From Armatimonadota bacterium (GTDB lineage: Bacteria; Sysuimicrobiota; Sysuimicrobiia; Sysuimicrobiales; JACQTN01), in assembly GCA_016210785.1 (NCBI GenBank), contig JACQTN010000496.1:1-19356 (forward strand): 19,356 nucleotides of DNA. The letters are read 5' to 3'. The notes beneath the pieces were generated by a model. It had not been told where the DNA came from. It searched no databases and saw only the letters and a list, made by a program, of their open reading frames with translations. Of the stretch, positions 6,359 to 13,622 are shown one piece after another (position 1 is the stretch's first letter; each line of letters opens with the position of its first letter). A program made the translations under genes and the position numbers.

Positions 6359-6443
6359 GGCGCCGTCGGTTCGCATGGCGGGTTTCCAGGTCAAGTTCCC
6401 AGGGTCTGCCCCCTCCCCCGATCGGGCATTTTGGCGTATTATG

Positions 6444-6478
6444 GGTGATGCCCGGTCGCGCGATGGCCGGGCATCACC
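6444..6478. promoter_or_regulatory. Perfect 12-base inverted repeat upstream of the plsY-AAR/hemE/hemH run
   Basis: GGTGATGCCCGG (6444-6455) and CCGGGCATCACC (6467-6478) pair perfectly around an 11-base centre. It follows a possible -10 box (TATTAT, 6437-6442) and ends 29 bases before the ATG at 6508. It could be an operator or a leader hairpin. No T-run follows, so a terminator is unlikely. Confidence 0.5.
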
Positions 6479-6507
6479 TGTGAAGGGCGGACATCAACCT
6501 GCGCACG

Positions 6508-8334
6508 ATGATCACCGGCATCGCGACGCACACACTCTTGCTCATTGGCGCCTACCTGTGGGGCTCACTCCCATTGGGGTACTGGCTGTTGCGGGAGCGC
6601 CGCGGGATCGACGTGCGGCGGTACGCGCCCCACAACGTGGGCGCGGGCACGCTGGTGGCGATGGCCGGTCCCTCGCTGGTGGCGGCGGTGGCCGCGGATT
6701 TGGCCAAGGGGCTGCTCCCCGTGCTGGTGGCGCACGCCCTGTGGGCGTCGCCGTGGGCAGGTCCGGTCGCCGCCGCGGGCGCGGTGCTCGGACACGCGTA
6801 CTCCGTGTACTTCTTCGCGACCGAACGCCACTTCCCGCGCGCCATGAGCGTCACGCCCGCGGCAGGGACGCTGCTCGCCCTGTGGTGGATCGGCGCCCTG
6901 TCGACCGTCGCGGCGGCCGCCGCGGCGGCCGCCGCGACGCTGGCGGGGGCGGCGGCGCTGGTGGTGCCGCGCCTGTTCGGCCGCGGTTGGGGCTACCTGT
7001 CGCTGGCGACCGTGCTGGGAGGCCTGGCGCTCCTCGCGACGCTGGTTGCCGTGGGCGCGAACGACCCGGCGCTGGCGTTTGGGGTGCTCCTGGCCTCGCT
7101 GATGCTGTGGCGCCACAAGGAGCACCTGGCCCGCATCCTGGACAGCGTGGAGCCGCGCCTGGGCGAGCGACTGCCCATCACCGGTCTGGACGACGAGGTC
7201 GCCTGCGCCTTCATGATCCATCCCCTCACCATCAACGGCTGGTGGGAGTCGCGCCGCTTCGCGTGGATGCGACCGCTCGTTGAGCGCGGCATCATCCCCG
7301 AGCGGTTCCTGCTGTGGCTGGGGCGCATGGCCCGGCCCATGAAGGTGGACGAGATCCGTCCGGTGGTCACCCGTGACGGCCACCGCGCCCGCGTCTATCT
7401 CATCGGCACGCCGATGCTGCCCACGCAGATCAAATCGCACCAGAAGCTGGCCACCCGGCGGGCGATCCAGGCGGCGCGCCTGGCGCGCGACCTGGGGGCT
7501 ACGGTGCTGGGGCTGGGTGCATACTGGTCCGTGGTGGGGCGCAAGGGCGAGGACGTGCAGGCGCGCAGCGAGATCGCCATCACCAACGGCGGCGGCTACA
7601 CCGCGGGCACCATCCGCGTAGCGGTGCCGCAGATCATCCGGCGGCTGGAGCAGCGCGGCGTGGACCCGCGCCGGGCCACCGCCGCCGTGGTGGGCGCCAA
7701 CGGCGTGGTGGGTTTTGGCATCTGCCGCATGATCGCCGACAAGGTCGGCACCATCGTCATGGTGGGGACCAACCCGGAGCGCCTGGAGCGCTCGCGCGAG
7801 CTGCTGGCGCGGCGCTATCCCGGGGTCACCCTGGAGATCACCACCGACGCGGCCGACGCGCGGCGCGCCGACCTCATCTTCACCGCCACGAGCCAGGGCG
7901 AGCCGGTGATCTTCCCCGCGCACGTGAGGCCGGGGTGCCTGATCTACGACCTGGGACGGCCGCCCGACGTGCATCCGTCGGTGGCGGAGGTGCCCGGCGT
8001 GGAGGTGGTCCCGGGCGGCATGATCCGCCTGCCGGGCGGCGCCCAGTGGCGTGTGGACCTGACGCTGGGGCACGGCCTGGTCCCCGCGTGCCTGGCGGAA
8101 GTGCTCATCATCGCCATCGACGGCGCGCACCAGCGGTGCAGCCTGGGCGACGGCACGCGCAGCGAGGACATCGAGTACTTCGTGCGCCGGGGAGAGGAGA
8201 TGGGATTCGAGGTGGTGACGGGCCTGGGGCCCGACGGCGCGCCGGCCGACCTCACGCCGCGCGCGCCCACGGCCGCCGCGGCGGCGGGCGGACCGCCCCT
8301 GGCCGGACGCGGGAACCCCGACCGGGCCACATGA
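6508..8334 (+). CDS. Fusion of a PlsY-like membrane domain with an acyl-ACP-reductase-like domain
   Basis: 608 aa in two parts. Residues 1 to about 215 are hydrophobic with several membrane segments and PlsY features: AYLWGSLPLGYWLL at the N-terminus, a GID-R...HNVGAGT stretch where PlsY has GSGNIGATN, and the closing RHKEHLARILDSVEPRLGER. The PlsY GGKG motif is absent. From about residue 230 the protein resembles cyanobacterial acyl-ACP reductase (AAR): AFMIHPLT, GLGAYWSVV, ITNGGGYTAGT, an NAD(P) motif GANGVVGFG (396-404) and PACLAEVLIIAIDG, whose Cys528 aligns with the AAR catalytic cysteine. AAR reduces acyl-ACP to aldehyde; PlsY uses acyl-phosphate for glycerolipid synthesis. A role in acyl-chain or lipid metabolism at the membrane is inferred. 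The last 30 residues are Ala/Pro-rich. Its TGA overlaps the hemE ATG (ATGA). The start has only a weak ribosome-binding site. Confidence 0.65.
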   Translation: MITGIATHTLLLIGAYLWGSLPLGYWLLRERRGIDVRRYAPHNVGAGTLVAMAGPSLVAAVAADLAKGLLPVLVAHALWASPWAGPVAAAGAVLGHAYSVYFFATERHFPRAMSVTPAAGTLLALWWIGALSTVAAAAAAAAATLAGAAALVVPRLFGRGWGYLSLATVLGGLALLATLVAVGANDPALAFGVLLASLMLWRHKEHLARILDSVEPRLGERLPITGLDDEVACAFMIHPLTINGWWESRRFAWMRPLVERGIIPERFLLWLGRMARPMKVDEIRPVVTRDGHRARVYLIGTPMLPTQIKSHQKLATRRAIQAARLARDLGATVLGLGAYWSVVGRKGEDVQARSEIAITNGGGYTAGTIRVAVPQIIRRLEQRGVDPRRATAAVVGANGVVGFGICRMIADKVGTIVMVGTNPERLERSRELLARRYPGVTLEITTDAADARRADLIFTATSQGEPVIFPAHVRPGCLIYDLGRPPDVHPSVAEVPGVEVVPGGMIRLPGGAQWRVDLTLGHGLVPACLAEVLIIAIDGAHQRCSLGDGTRSEDIEYFVRRGEEMGFEVVTGLGPDGAPADLTPRAPTAAAAAGGPPLAGRGNPDRAT

Positions 8335-9404
8335 GCGTAGACCGCTTCCTGCGCGCCTGCCGGCGCGAGCCGGTGGACCGCACGCCGGTGTGGTTCATGC
8401 GCCAGGCCGGCCGGTCGCTGCCCGAGTACCGGGCGCTGCGAGAGCGCCACACGCTGCTAGAGGTGGTCGCCCAGCCGGACCTGTGCGCGGAGGTCACGCT
8501 GCTGCCCGTTTCGCGGCTGGGTGTGGACGCGGCGATCCTGTTCGGCGACATTACCCTCCCCCTGCCCGGCATGGGGATCGCGTTCGATCTCCAGGAGAAC
8601 GTCGGCCCCGTCATTCATCACCCCATCCGCACCGCCGCGGACGCGGCGGCCCTCCGCCTCTTCGAGCCTGAAGAGCACATCGCACCGCTGCTGGAGGCGG
8701 TGCGGATCGTGCGGCGGGAGTCGCCCGTGCCGCTCATCGGGCTGGCGGGCGCGCCCTTCACCCTGGCCGGCTACGCGGTAGAGGGCCGGCCGTCGCGCGA
8801 CTTCCTGCACGCCAAGGGCATGATGCACGGGGCGCCGGAGGTGTGGGCGGCGCTGATGGACCGGCTGGCGGACGCCACCATCCGCTACGTGCAGGCGCAG
8901 GCGGCGGCAGGCTGCCAGGCCGTGCAGATCTTCGATAGCTGGGTCGGGTGCCTGAGCCCGATGGACTACCGGGATCACGTGCAGCCCCACATGGCCCGCA
9001 TCGTCGCCGCGGTGCGGCCGCTCCGCATCCCCATCATCCACTTCGGCACGGGAAACCCCGCGCTGCTGCCGCTGATGGCCGAGGCGGGCGGCGACGTGAT
9101 GGGCGTGGACTGGCGCGTGCGCCTCGACGACGCGTGGGCGGTGGTCGGCGGCGGTGTGGCGATCCAGGGAAACCTGGATCCCGCGGCGGCGCTGGCGCCC
9201 TTTGAGGTGGTGGCGCGGCGGGCGCGAGAGGTGCTGGATCAGGCGGGCGGCCGGCCCGGGCACATCTTCAACCTCGGCCACGGCGTGCTGCCCAACACGC
9301 CTGTGGACAACCTGCGCCGGCTGGTGGACTTTGTGCACGAGCAGAGGACCAGGGAGGCGTGCTCCGACACGCCCGGCACGAACGGATCTCAACGCGCAGG
9401 GTGA
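8331..9404 (+). CDS. hemE: Uroporphyrinogen decarboxylase
   Basis: Cytoplasmic enzyme that removes four carboxyls from uroporphyrinogen III to give coproporphyrinogen III. The 357-aa product has both family signatures: PVWFMRQAGRSLPEY at residues 19-33, with the substrate-binding arginines, and GLAGAPFTLAGYAVEG further on. The catalytic-region Asp73 is in ILFGDITLP, and FNLGHGVLPNTPVDN closes the barrel near the C-terminus. Length is normal; the last 15 residues are non-conserved. The ATG overlaps the preceding stop as ATGA, and hemH follows directly, so the three genes are very probably translated from one mRNA. Confidence 0.95.
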   Translation: MSVDRFLRACRREPVDRTPVWFMRQAGRSLPEYRALRERHTLLEVVAQPDLCAEVTLLPVSRLGVDAAILFGDITLPLPGMGIAFDLQENVGPVIHHPIRTAADAAALRLFEPEEHIAPLLEAVRIVRRESPVPLIGLAGAPFTLAGYAVEGRPSRDFLHAKGMMHGAPEVWAALMDRLADATIRYVQAQAAAGCQAVQIFDSWVGCLSPMDYRDHVQPHMARIVAAVRPLRIPIIHFGTGNPALLPLMAEAGGDVMGVDWRVRLDDAWAVVGGGVAIQGNLDPAAALAPFEVVARRAREVLDQAGGRPGHIFNLGHGVLPNTPVDNLRRLVDFVHEQRTREACSDTPGTNGSQRAG

Positions 9405-9415
9405 CCCACTCGACA

Positions 9416-10333
9416 ATGATCGGCATCCTCTTGATGGCCTACGGCACCCCAGCGACGCTGGATGACGTGGAGGCCTACTACACCCACATCCGCGGCGGGC
9501 GGAAGCCCTCGCCTGAACACCTGGAAGAACTCCTGGCACGCTACAAGGCCATCGGCGGCCGCTCGCCGCTCCTCGAGATCACGCAGCGGCAGGCCGCGGG
9601 CCTGGAGGCGACCCTCAACCGGGAGACGCCGGGGACCTACCGGGTCTATGTCGGCATGCGGCACGCGCCGCCCTTCATCGCGGACGTGGTGGTGCAGATG
9701 GTGGGCGATCGGCCGGAGCGCGCGATAGGCGTGGCGCTGGCGCCGCATTACTCGCGCATGAGCATCGCGGCCTACATCGCCGCGGCACGGAAGGCGCTGG
9801 AGGAGTGGGGATCGCCGTTCCCCATGGAATTCGTGGAGACCTGGCACGACAACCCGCTCTACCTGGACGCGCTGGCTGCCCGGGTGCGGGAGGCGCTCGG
9901 CCGCTTCCCGTCGGATGAGCGTCCACACGTGCCCGTGGTCTTCACCGCGCACAGCCTGCCGCAGAAGATTCTGGAGTGGAACGATCCCTACCCGCGCGAG
10001 CTGCAGCGGACGTGTGAAGGCGTGGCGCAGCGGGCGGGCGTCACGCCCTGGTCGTTCGCCTACCAGAGCGCGGGCCGGACCGCGGATCCCTGGCTGGGAC
10101 CGGACATCACGGAGAAGTTGCGGTCGCTGTATGAAGAGGGCGGGCGGGCGGTGGTGTTCTGCCCGGTGGGGTTCGTGGCGGACCACCTGGAGGTGCTGTA
10201 CGACATCGATGTGAACCTGCGGCAGATGGCGCGGGCCATGGGCGTACGGCTGGAGCGCGCGCCGTCCCTGAACGATAGCCCCGATTTCGTGGCCACGCTG
10301 GCCGACGTGGTGCGGCGCCGCGCGGCAGCCTGA
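9416..10333 (+). CDS. hemH: Ferrochelatase, coproporphyrin ferrochelatase (CpfC) type
   Basis: Inserts Fe2+ into the porphyrin. The 305-aa product closely follows Bacillus HemH/CpfC: LLMAYGTP at the N-terminus, YYTHIRGGRKPSPEHLEELL, TAHSLPQKI with metal-site His179, QSAGRTADPWLGPD, and PVGFVADHLEVLYD with Glu259. It lacks the C-terminal extension and Fe-S cysteines of some ferrochelatases. With hemQ also in the window, coproporphyrin III is the likely substrate. I used the ATG at 9416; a GTG at 9401 (overlapping the hemE stop as GTGA) would add five residues, as in Bacillus, and is a fair alternative. It is the last plus-strand gene of the run and converges on the ACT-like gene. Confidence 0.93.
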   Translation: MIGILLMAYGTPATLDDVEAYYTHIRGGRKPSPEHLEELLARYKAIGGRSPLLEITQRQAAGLEATLNRETPGTYRVYVGMRHAPPFIADVVVQMVGDRPERAIGVALAPHYSRMSIAAYIAAARKALEEWGSPFPMEFVETWHDNPLYLDALAARVREALGRFPSDERPHVPVVFTAHSLPQKILEWNDPYPRELQRTCEGVAQRAGVTPWSFAYQSAGRTADPWLGPDITEKLRSLYEEGGRAVVFCPVGFVADHLEVLYDIDVNLRQMARAMGVRLERAPSLNDSPDFVATLADVVRRRAAA

Positions 10334-10480
10334 CGGCGCCCACCGTCCCAGGCTCTCTGCGTCCGGACGCGGCGTCTCAACTCAGGGGCATCACCCCCCC
10401 GGCGTCTCGATAGTCCGGCGTTCTGGCCGGCCATCTCGCGCGCACGCGCGGCCGCCCGACCCGCCGCGCGGCATCTCGCC
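10334..10480. other. Convergent intergenic region between hemH and the ACT-like gene
   Basis: It contains a perfect 12-base palindrome GCGTCCGGACGC (10359-10370) and several G+C-rich self-complementary stretches, such as GGCCGGCC near 10424. None has the T-run of a textbook terminator, though one of them may end both transcripts. Confidence 0.35.
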
Positions 10481-10891
10481 CTATCCGGCGCCCAGCGCCT
10501 TCGCCGCCTTCCTCACGTCGCGCGGCTTGACCCAGATGATGGCCCCGTAGGAGCCTCCCGCGGCGACGGCATCCACGGCCGTGATGTTCACCTTCGCCGC
10601 TGCCAGCGCCGCGAAGTGGTCCACCAGCGCGCCGGTCCGGTCGTCGCCCTGGACGAGGAACGCCTTCTTCGGCCCCACCAGCTTCCACCTGGCCTTGCGC
10701 GCCGCGGCCCGGAGTGCCGCGGGATCGGACGGCACGAAGTCCAGTTGGGCGCGGCGTCCCGTGGGGAACCCGTGGAAGGCCAGCAGGTGCACGCCGGAGT
10801 CCTTGAGATGGTTCAGCACCGCGGCGCCCTCGCCGGGTTTGTCGCTGATCTGGATGTAGAAGTAGTCCACCAGGCGGATCGTGTCGGGCAT
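10481..10891 (-). CDS. Small protein with two ACT-like halves, function unknown
   Basis: 136 aa. The first half (VDYFYIQISDKPGEGAAVLN, then LKDSGVHLLAFHGFP) has the beta-alpha-beta start and the DKPGE turn typical of ACT domains, which bind small ligands, often amino acids. The second half (AFLVQGDDRTGALVDHFAAL, then AKVNITAVDAV) repeats the pattern, so it is probably a tandem ACT protein without an enzyme domain. The start is the ATG at 10891 with an excellent AAGGAGG eight bases upstream; a longer in-frame reading to 10963 is not needed. It lies 107 bases after the Uma2 gene on the same strand. Ligand and partner are unknown. Confidence 0.7.
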   Translation of the reverse strand: MPDTIRLVDYFYIQISDKPGEGAAVLNHLKDSGVHLLAFHGFPTGRRAQLDFVPSDPAALRAAARKARWKLVGPKKAFLVQGDDRTGALVDHFAALAAAKVNITAVDAVAAGGSYGAIIWVKPRDVRKAAKALGAG

Positions 10892-10944
10892 CTCTTGCCC
10901 CTCCTTCCGGGGGAACCGTGTAAGGTCCCTCACATGGTTATTCC

Positions 10945-10963
10945 TTGCCGCCCCGGGGGGCAA
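10945..10963. terminator. Weak hairpin between the Uma2 and ACT-like genes
   Basis: TTGCC and GGCAA flank a G+C-only centre, giving a stem of 5 base pairs, one mismatch and 2 more pairs. There is no U-run on the minus strand after it, so termination or attenuation is only a possibility. Confidence 0.2.
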
Positions 10964-10998
10964 CCTTCTTGACCTGCGCCTGGGTGACCGGCGTCGGG

Positions 10999-11544
10999 CT
11001 AGAAAATCTCACGAACGGGAAGGGCCAGCCCGGGAAGCAGGGGGGATTCGAGCGTCTCGGCCGCCGCGTAGGTGGCGATCGGGGCGAGCTCCGTTCCGGA
11101 CAGCCGAAAGACCTCGACGATGCGTTGATCAGGGTGCACCAACCAGTACTCCTTGACGCCGTGCCGCCCGTAGATCAGCCGCTTGGTCACCAGGTCTCGC
11201 TCTCTGGTCGTCGGAGAGATCACCTCAACCACCAGGTCGGGAGAGCCCTGGACTCCTTCAGACTTGATGATGTGCGTCCTGGACTTCACCACGTAGATGA
11301 CACCGGGCTGCACCACCGTGTGCTCGGACAGGATGACGTCAAACGGCGCCACGTAGACTGCACCCAGGTCGCGTTCTTTCACGAACGCCCGCAAACATGC
11401 AAACACGTTGCCGACGGCTTCCTGGTGGGCTTTCCCGGGCGATGGCACCATGACGAGTTCGCCCTCGAGAAGCTCGTAGCGCTTCGTCTCGGACTCCGGC
11501 AGATCCCGGTATTCCCGGTAGGTGTACCGGACCACCCGGCTCAT
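10999..11544 (-). CDS. Uma2 family (DUF820) PD-(D/E)xK nuclease-like protein
   Basis: 181 aa, the usual length. Landmarks are YELLEGELVMVPSPGKAHQ (23-41), PDLVVEVISPTT (102-113) with Asp103 and Glu107, Lys121, and YGRHGVKEYWLVHPDQ (125-140), the restriction-endonuclease-like core of this family. Most members have a VVQPD motif before the core; here it is VVQPG, with Gly81 in the Asp position. That may weaken catalysis. The ATG at 11544 has GGGAGG upstream. Members are abundant in cyanobacteria and other bacteria with a poorly known role, and the neighbours give no further hint. Confidence 0.88.
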   Translation of the reverse strand: MSRVVRYTYREYRDLPESETKRYELLEGELVMVPSPGKAHQEAVGNVFACLRAFVKERDLGAVYVAPFDVILSEHTVVQPGVIYVVKSRTHIIKSEGVQGSPDLVVEVISPTTRERDLVTKRLIYGRHGVKEYWLVHPDQRIVEVFRLSGTELAPIATYAAAETLESPLLPGLALPVREIF

Positions 11545-11687
11545 TCACCCGCCTCCCCTGTCCCCGCACCTGAAGGTCTGGCCATCTGACGTTCCGCTAC
11601 GTCGCCGACAGGTCCTTCTCCTCGATCCGCACGCACCTCCGTGACGAGAACCTCGGGCGGAAAGTTCATCCGGCAGAGGCGCGGAGA

Positions 11688-12452
11688 TCAGCGTCCCTGT
11701 GCCCAGTCGACGACGGGATCGAGCCACTCGCTCCGCGGCCGGTAGAACAGGCCGTGGCCAAGGCCGGTGCTGAACTTGGTCTCCCTGGGCTCCAGGCCCG
11801 GCGCGCGGGCAAAGGCGTCCTGGCACGGCCCGGCCTCTCGATCGGCGGCGTCATAGATGGAGAGGATGCGCCCCCGGAGCCGCGGCGCGACCTGCTCGAC
11901 GATCTGCCGGTACCCCGAATCGGGACCGGTGTGGCCGCACCCGGCCATGACCACGAAGTTCACTTTGGGCTGACCCAGCACGGCCGACGTCCTCAGCGTC
12001 AGCGCCCCGCCCTTGGAAAACCCGGCCACGGTGATGCTTTCCGGCGCCACGCCGCCCTCCAGCAGGGTGCGCACGTATCCGGCGACCTTCTGAGCGTACT
12101 CCGGCGTGGTGTTGGCGGGACGGATCTCGCTGATCACCACAAACCCGCGGTCGGCCAGGGCCTTGATGATGTCATCGTAGCAGTAGGCGCCGTGCTCCCG
12201 GCTCACGGCGTTCCGCCCCTGGTCTTCGAGAATCTTGCCGTGCAGATAGAAGAGATACTTCCGCGAGGCGTCGATGGAGGACGGCATGGCGTATGAGCCG
12301 GGCGAGACCGCGCAGTCCCGCGCCGGCGCGGGCCGCGGCGCGGACGGCCCGCTCCCGGGCGGCCGGGATGGGGCAGCACGCGACACGCCCGACGCCCACA
12401 CCAGCGCGGCCAGCATCAGCACCATGCGCCACGGCGCGCGGAGCGTACGCAT
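11688..12452 (-). CDS. Secreted alpha/beta hydrolase
   Basis: 254 aa with a Sec-type signal peptide (MRTLRAPWRMVLMLAALVWA, then cleavage probably after SRA near residue 26). The mature part is an alpha/beta hydrolase: YLFYLHG oxyanion-loop strand near 67-72, nucleophile elbow GFSKGG with Ser146, an acid in IYDAAD (Asp201 or Asp204), and His233 in GLGHGLFYRP. It may be an esterase or peptidase acting outside the membrane. The ATG follows GGAGGAGGAG. It lies 27 bases after hemQ and is probably co-transcribed with it, though a link to heme is not evident. Confidence 0.8.
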   Translation of the reverse strand: MRTLRAPWRMVLMLAALVWASGVSRAAPSRPPGSGPSAPRPAPARDCAVSPGSYAMPSSIDASRKYLFYLHGKILEDQGRNAVSREHGAYCYDDIIKALADRGFVVISEIRPANTTPEYAQKVAGYVRTLLEGGVAPESITVAGFSKGGALTLRTSAVLGQPKVNFVVMAGCGHTGPDSGYRQIVEQVAPRLRGRILSIYDAADREAGPCQDAFARAPGLEPRETKFSTGLGHGLFYRPRSEWLDPVVDWAQGR

Positions 12453-12479
12453 CGGCTCTCCTCCTCCGGAGGGATCGGG

Positions 12480-13148
12480 TTACCCGAGATCCTGAAGGAC
12501 CGCGTCGACGTCCTTGCGGATGCCCAGCAGGATGGGCGTGTCCTTGAGGGTGTACTTGCGCACCTCCGCGGCACGCAGGCGCTCCACCATCGCGACAAAA
12601 TCGGGCAGGTCGTCGGTCTCGAAAGCCAGGATGAACTCGCCGTCGTTGATGCCGAAGGAGGAGACGGTGTTGGTCAGCGTGCTGTGGGGCTCGGCCAGAT
12701 CGCCGTGCTGGATCATCAGCCGCCGCCGCTCTTCAAAGGACAGCAGATACCAGTCCGCGGTCTTCACGAAGGGATACAGGCTCAGGTACTTCCGCGGCGG
12801 TTTCCCTTGCACGAAGGCGGGCAGGTGATCCGCCACGTACCGCGAGGCACCCCTGGCCATGCCCACGAAGACCTGCGTGGTCTCCAGGTACTGCCCCAGG
12901 CGCGTGCGCAGCAGCCGCGCCGCCAGATCCTGCAGCGGGTCCACCGACTCCGCGACCAGCCACAGGGTGAAGTCGGCGTCGTGGCGCAACCCCACCATGG
13001 AGTAGCAGCCGCGGACGGTGACCCCCGGGGCATCGAAGAGGACGGCGGCGAACTCGGCGCGCGCCGCGGCCTTCCCCGCCGCGGGCAGCGCCCGGTAGGC
13101 CCGGTCCGCGCGGTAGACCAGGAAGTCGGCAAAGTAGCTATTGGTCAT
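12480..13148 (-). CDS. hemQ: Coproheme decarboxylase (HemQ/ChdC, chlorite dismutase family)
   Basis: Converts coproheme to heme b with peroxide, the last step of the coproporphyrin-dependent pathway. The 222-aa product has the hallmark YPFVKTADWYLLSFEERRRL with catalytic Tyr125 and Lys129, the proximal heme ligand His148 in LMIQHGDL, then SSFGINDGEFILAFETDD and YTLKDTPILLG. Length is slightly under the usual 230-250. The Arg of true chlorite dismutases is not apparent, and the Tyr125 motif favours HemQ. The ATG overlaps the stop of the upstream unknown gene (ATGA). hemE and hemH lie on the other strand about 2 kb away, while no coproporphyrinogen oxidase is in the window. Confidence 0.92.
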   Translation of the reverse strand: MTNSYFADFLVYRADRAYRALPAAGKAAARAEFAAVLFDAPGVTVRGCYSMVGLRHDADFTLWLVAESVDPLQDLAARLLRTRLGQYLETTQVFVGMARGASRYVADHLPAFVQGKPPRKYLSLYPFVKTADWYLLSFEERRRLMIQHGDLAEPHSTLTNTVSSFGINDGEFILAFETDDLPDFVAMVERLRAAEVRKYTLKDTPILLGIRKDVDAVLQDLG

Positions 13149-13585
13149 CGCTCAAACCACAGGGTCTCGGGACGGAGATTCCGCGACACGCCCATCTGGG
13201 TGGCCATGTCGGCGCTCCAGGTGATGAAGCCCTCGATGATCTTCAGCGCTTCCTCCTCCACCTCGTCCGGGTCCAGCGGCGAGTACTGCACGCGGGCCAG
13301 CAGGTCGCCCACGCCGTGGCAGAAGGTGTCGATGTCGTCCAGCAGCACCCGGCCGATGCGCAGCGCAGAGGCGGAGACCAGGTGCGGCCGGTGCGCGCTG
13401 CGCGGCGACAGCCGCCGGCGGTGCGAGACCGCCCATTCCGCCAGCTCCTCCAGGGCGTAGTAGGCCTCCTCTGGCCCGCGCTCCACGCACACCGCCACGA
13501 AGATCTGGCAGTGGCGCCACACCTGGTGGACGATGCCCGCCAGAAAGCGCTTGTCGTGCGTGGACAGACCGCGAACCGTGGCCAT
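13145..13585 (-). CDS. Unknown protein coupled to hemQ
   Basis: 146 aa, not recognised. It looks all-helical, with regular amphipathic stretches (DKRFLAGIVHQVWRHCQIFV, EEAYYALEELAEWAV, ALRIGRVLLDDIDTFCHGVG, EEEALKIIEGFITWSADMA). It has several His, Cys and Trp residues but no signal peptide or known motif. I chose the ATG at 13585, because an in-frame ATG at 13669 would overlap the preceding gene by 47 bases and the segment between looks non-coding. No good ribosome-binding site is seen. Its TGA overlaps the hemQ ATG, so the two are translationally coupled. A cytoplasmic partner role in heme synthesis or delivery is a guess from that arrangement. Confidence 0.65.
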   Translation of the reverse strand: MATVRGLSTHDKRFLAGIVHQVWRHCQIFVAVCVERGPEEAYYALEELAEWAVSHRRRLSPRSAHRPHLVSASALRIGRVLLDDIDTFCHGVGDLLARVQYSPLDPDEVEEEALKIIEGFITWSADMATQMGVSRNLRPETLWFER

Positions 13586-13622
13586 CGTGATAGGGGTTCG
13601 ACCAACGCGGAGGCACTTCCTT

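Larger units (their letters stand above)
6040..6507. other. Long intergenic region with palindromes, no supported gene
   Basis: No reading frame here has convincing codon use or family motifs. It holds a TGGTCA...TGACCA hairpin (6095-6114) around GGTACC, the palindromic element copy 2 (6288-6358), a possible -10 box TATTAT (6437-6442) with no clear -35, and a perfect 12-base inverted repeat at 6444-6478 before the fusion gene. The pyrimidine-rich stretch at 6200-6270 has no recognisable function. Confidence 0.6.

Noticed and set aside
6098..6394. Minus-strand 98-codon frame in the 6040-6507 gap
   Set aside because: It runs through the palindromic repeat and has random-looking composition.
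6565..8130. Long minus-strand open frame of 521 codons
   Set aside because: It is the antisense shadow of the PlsY-AAR fusion, with composition typical of reverse-read G+C-rich genes.
11541..11668. Small minus-strand frame starting MNFPPEVLVTEVR and overlapping the Uma2 start
   Set aside because: About 42 codons with a Gly-rich second half, no ribosome-binding site and no family; a shifted frame (RIEEKDLSAT) looks as plausible, so it may be a relic but cannot be supported.
13586..13622. GGGTTCGACC near 13591 resembling a tRNA T-arm
   Set aside because: No acceptor, D or anticodon stems can be drawn around it.
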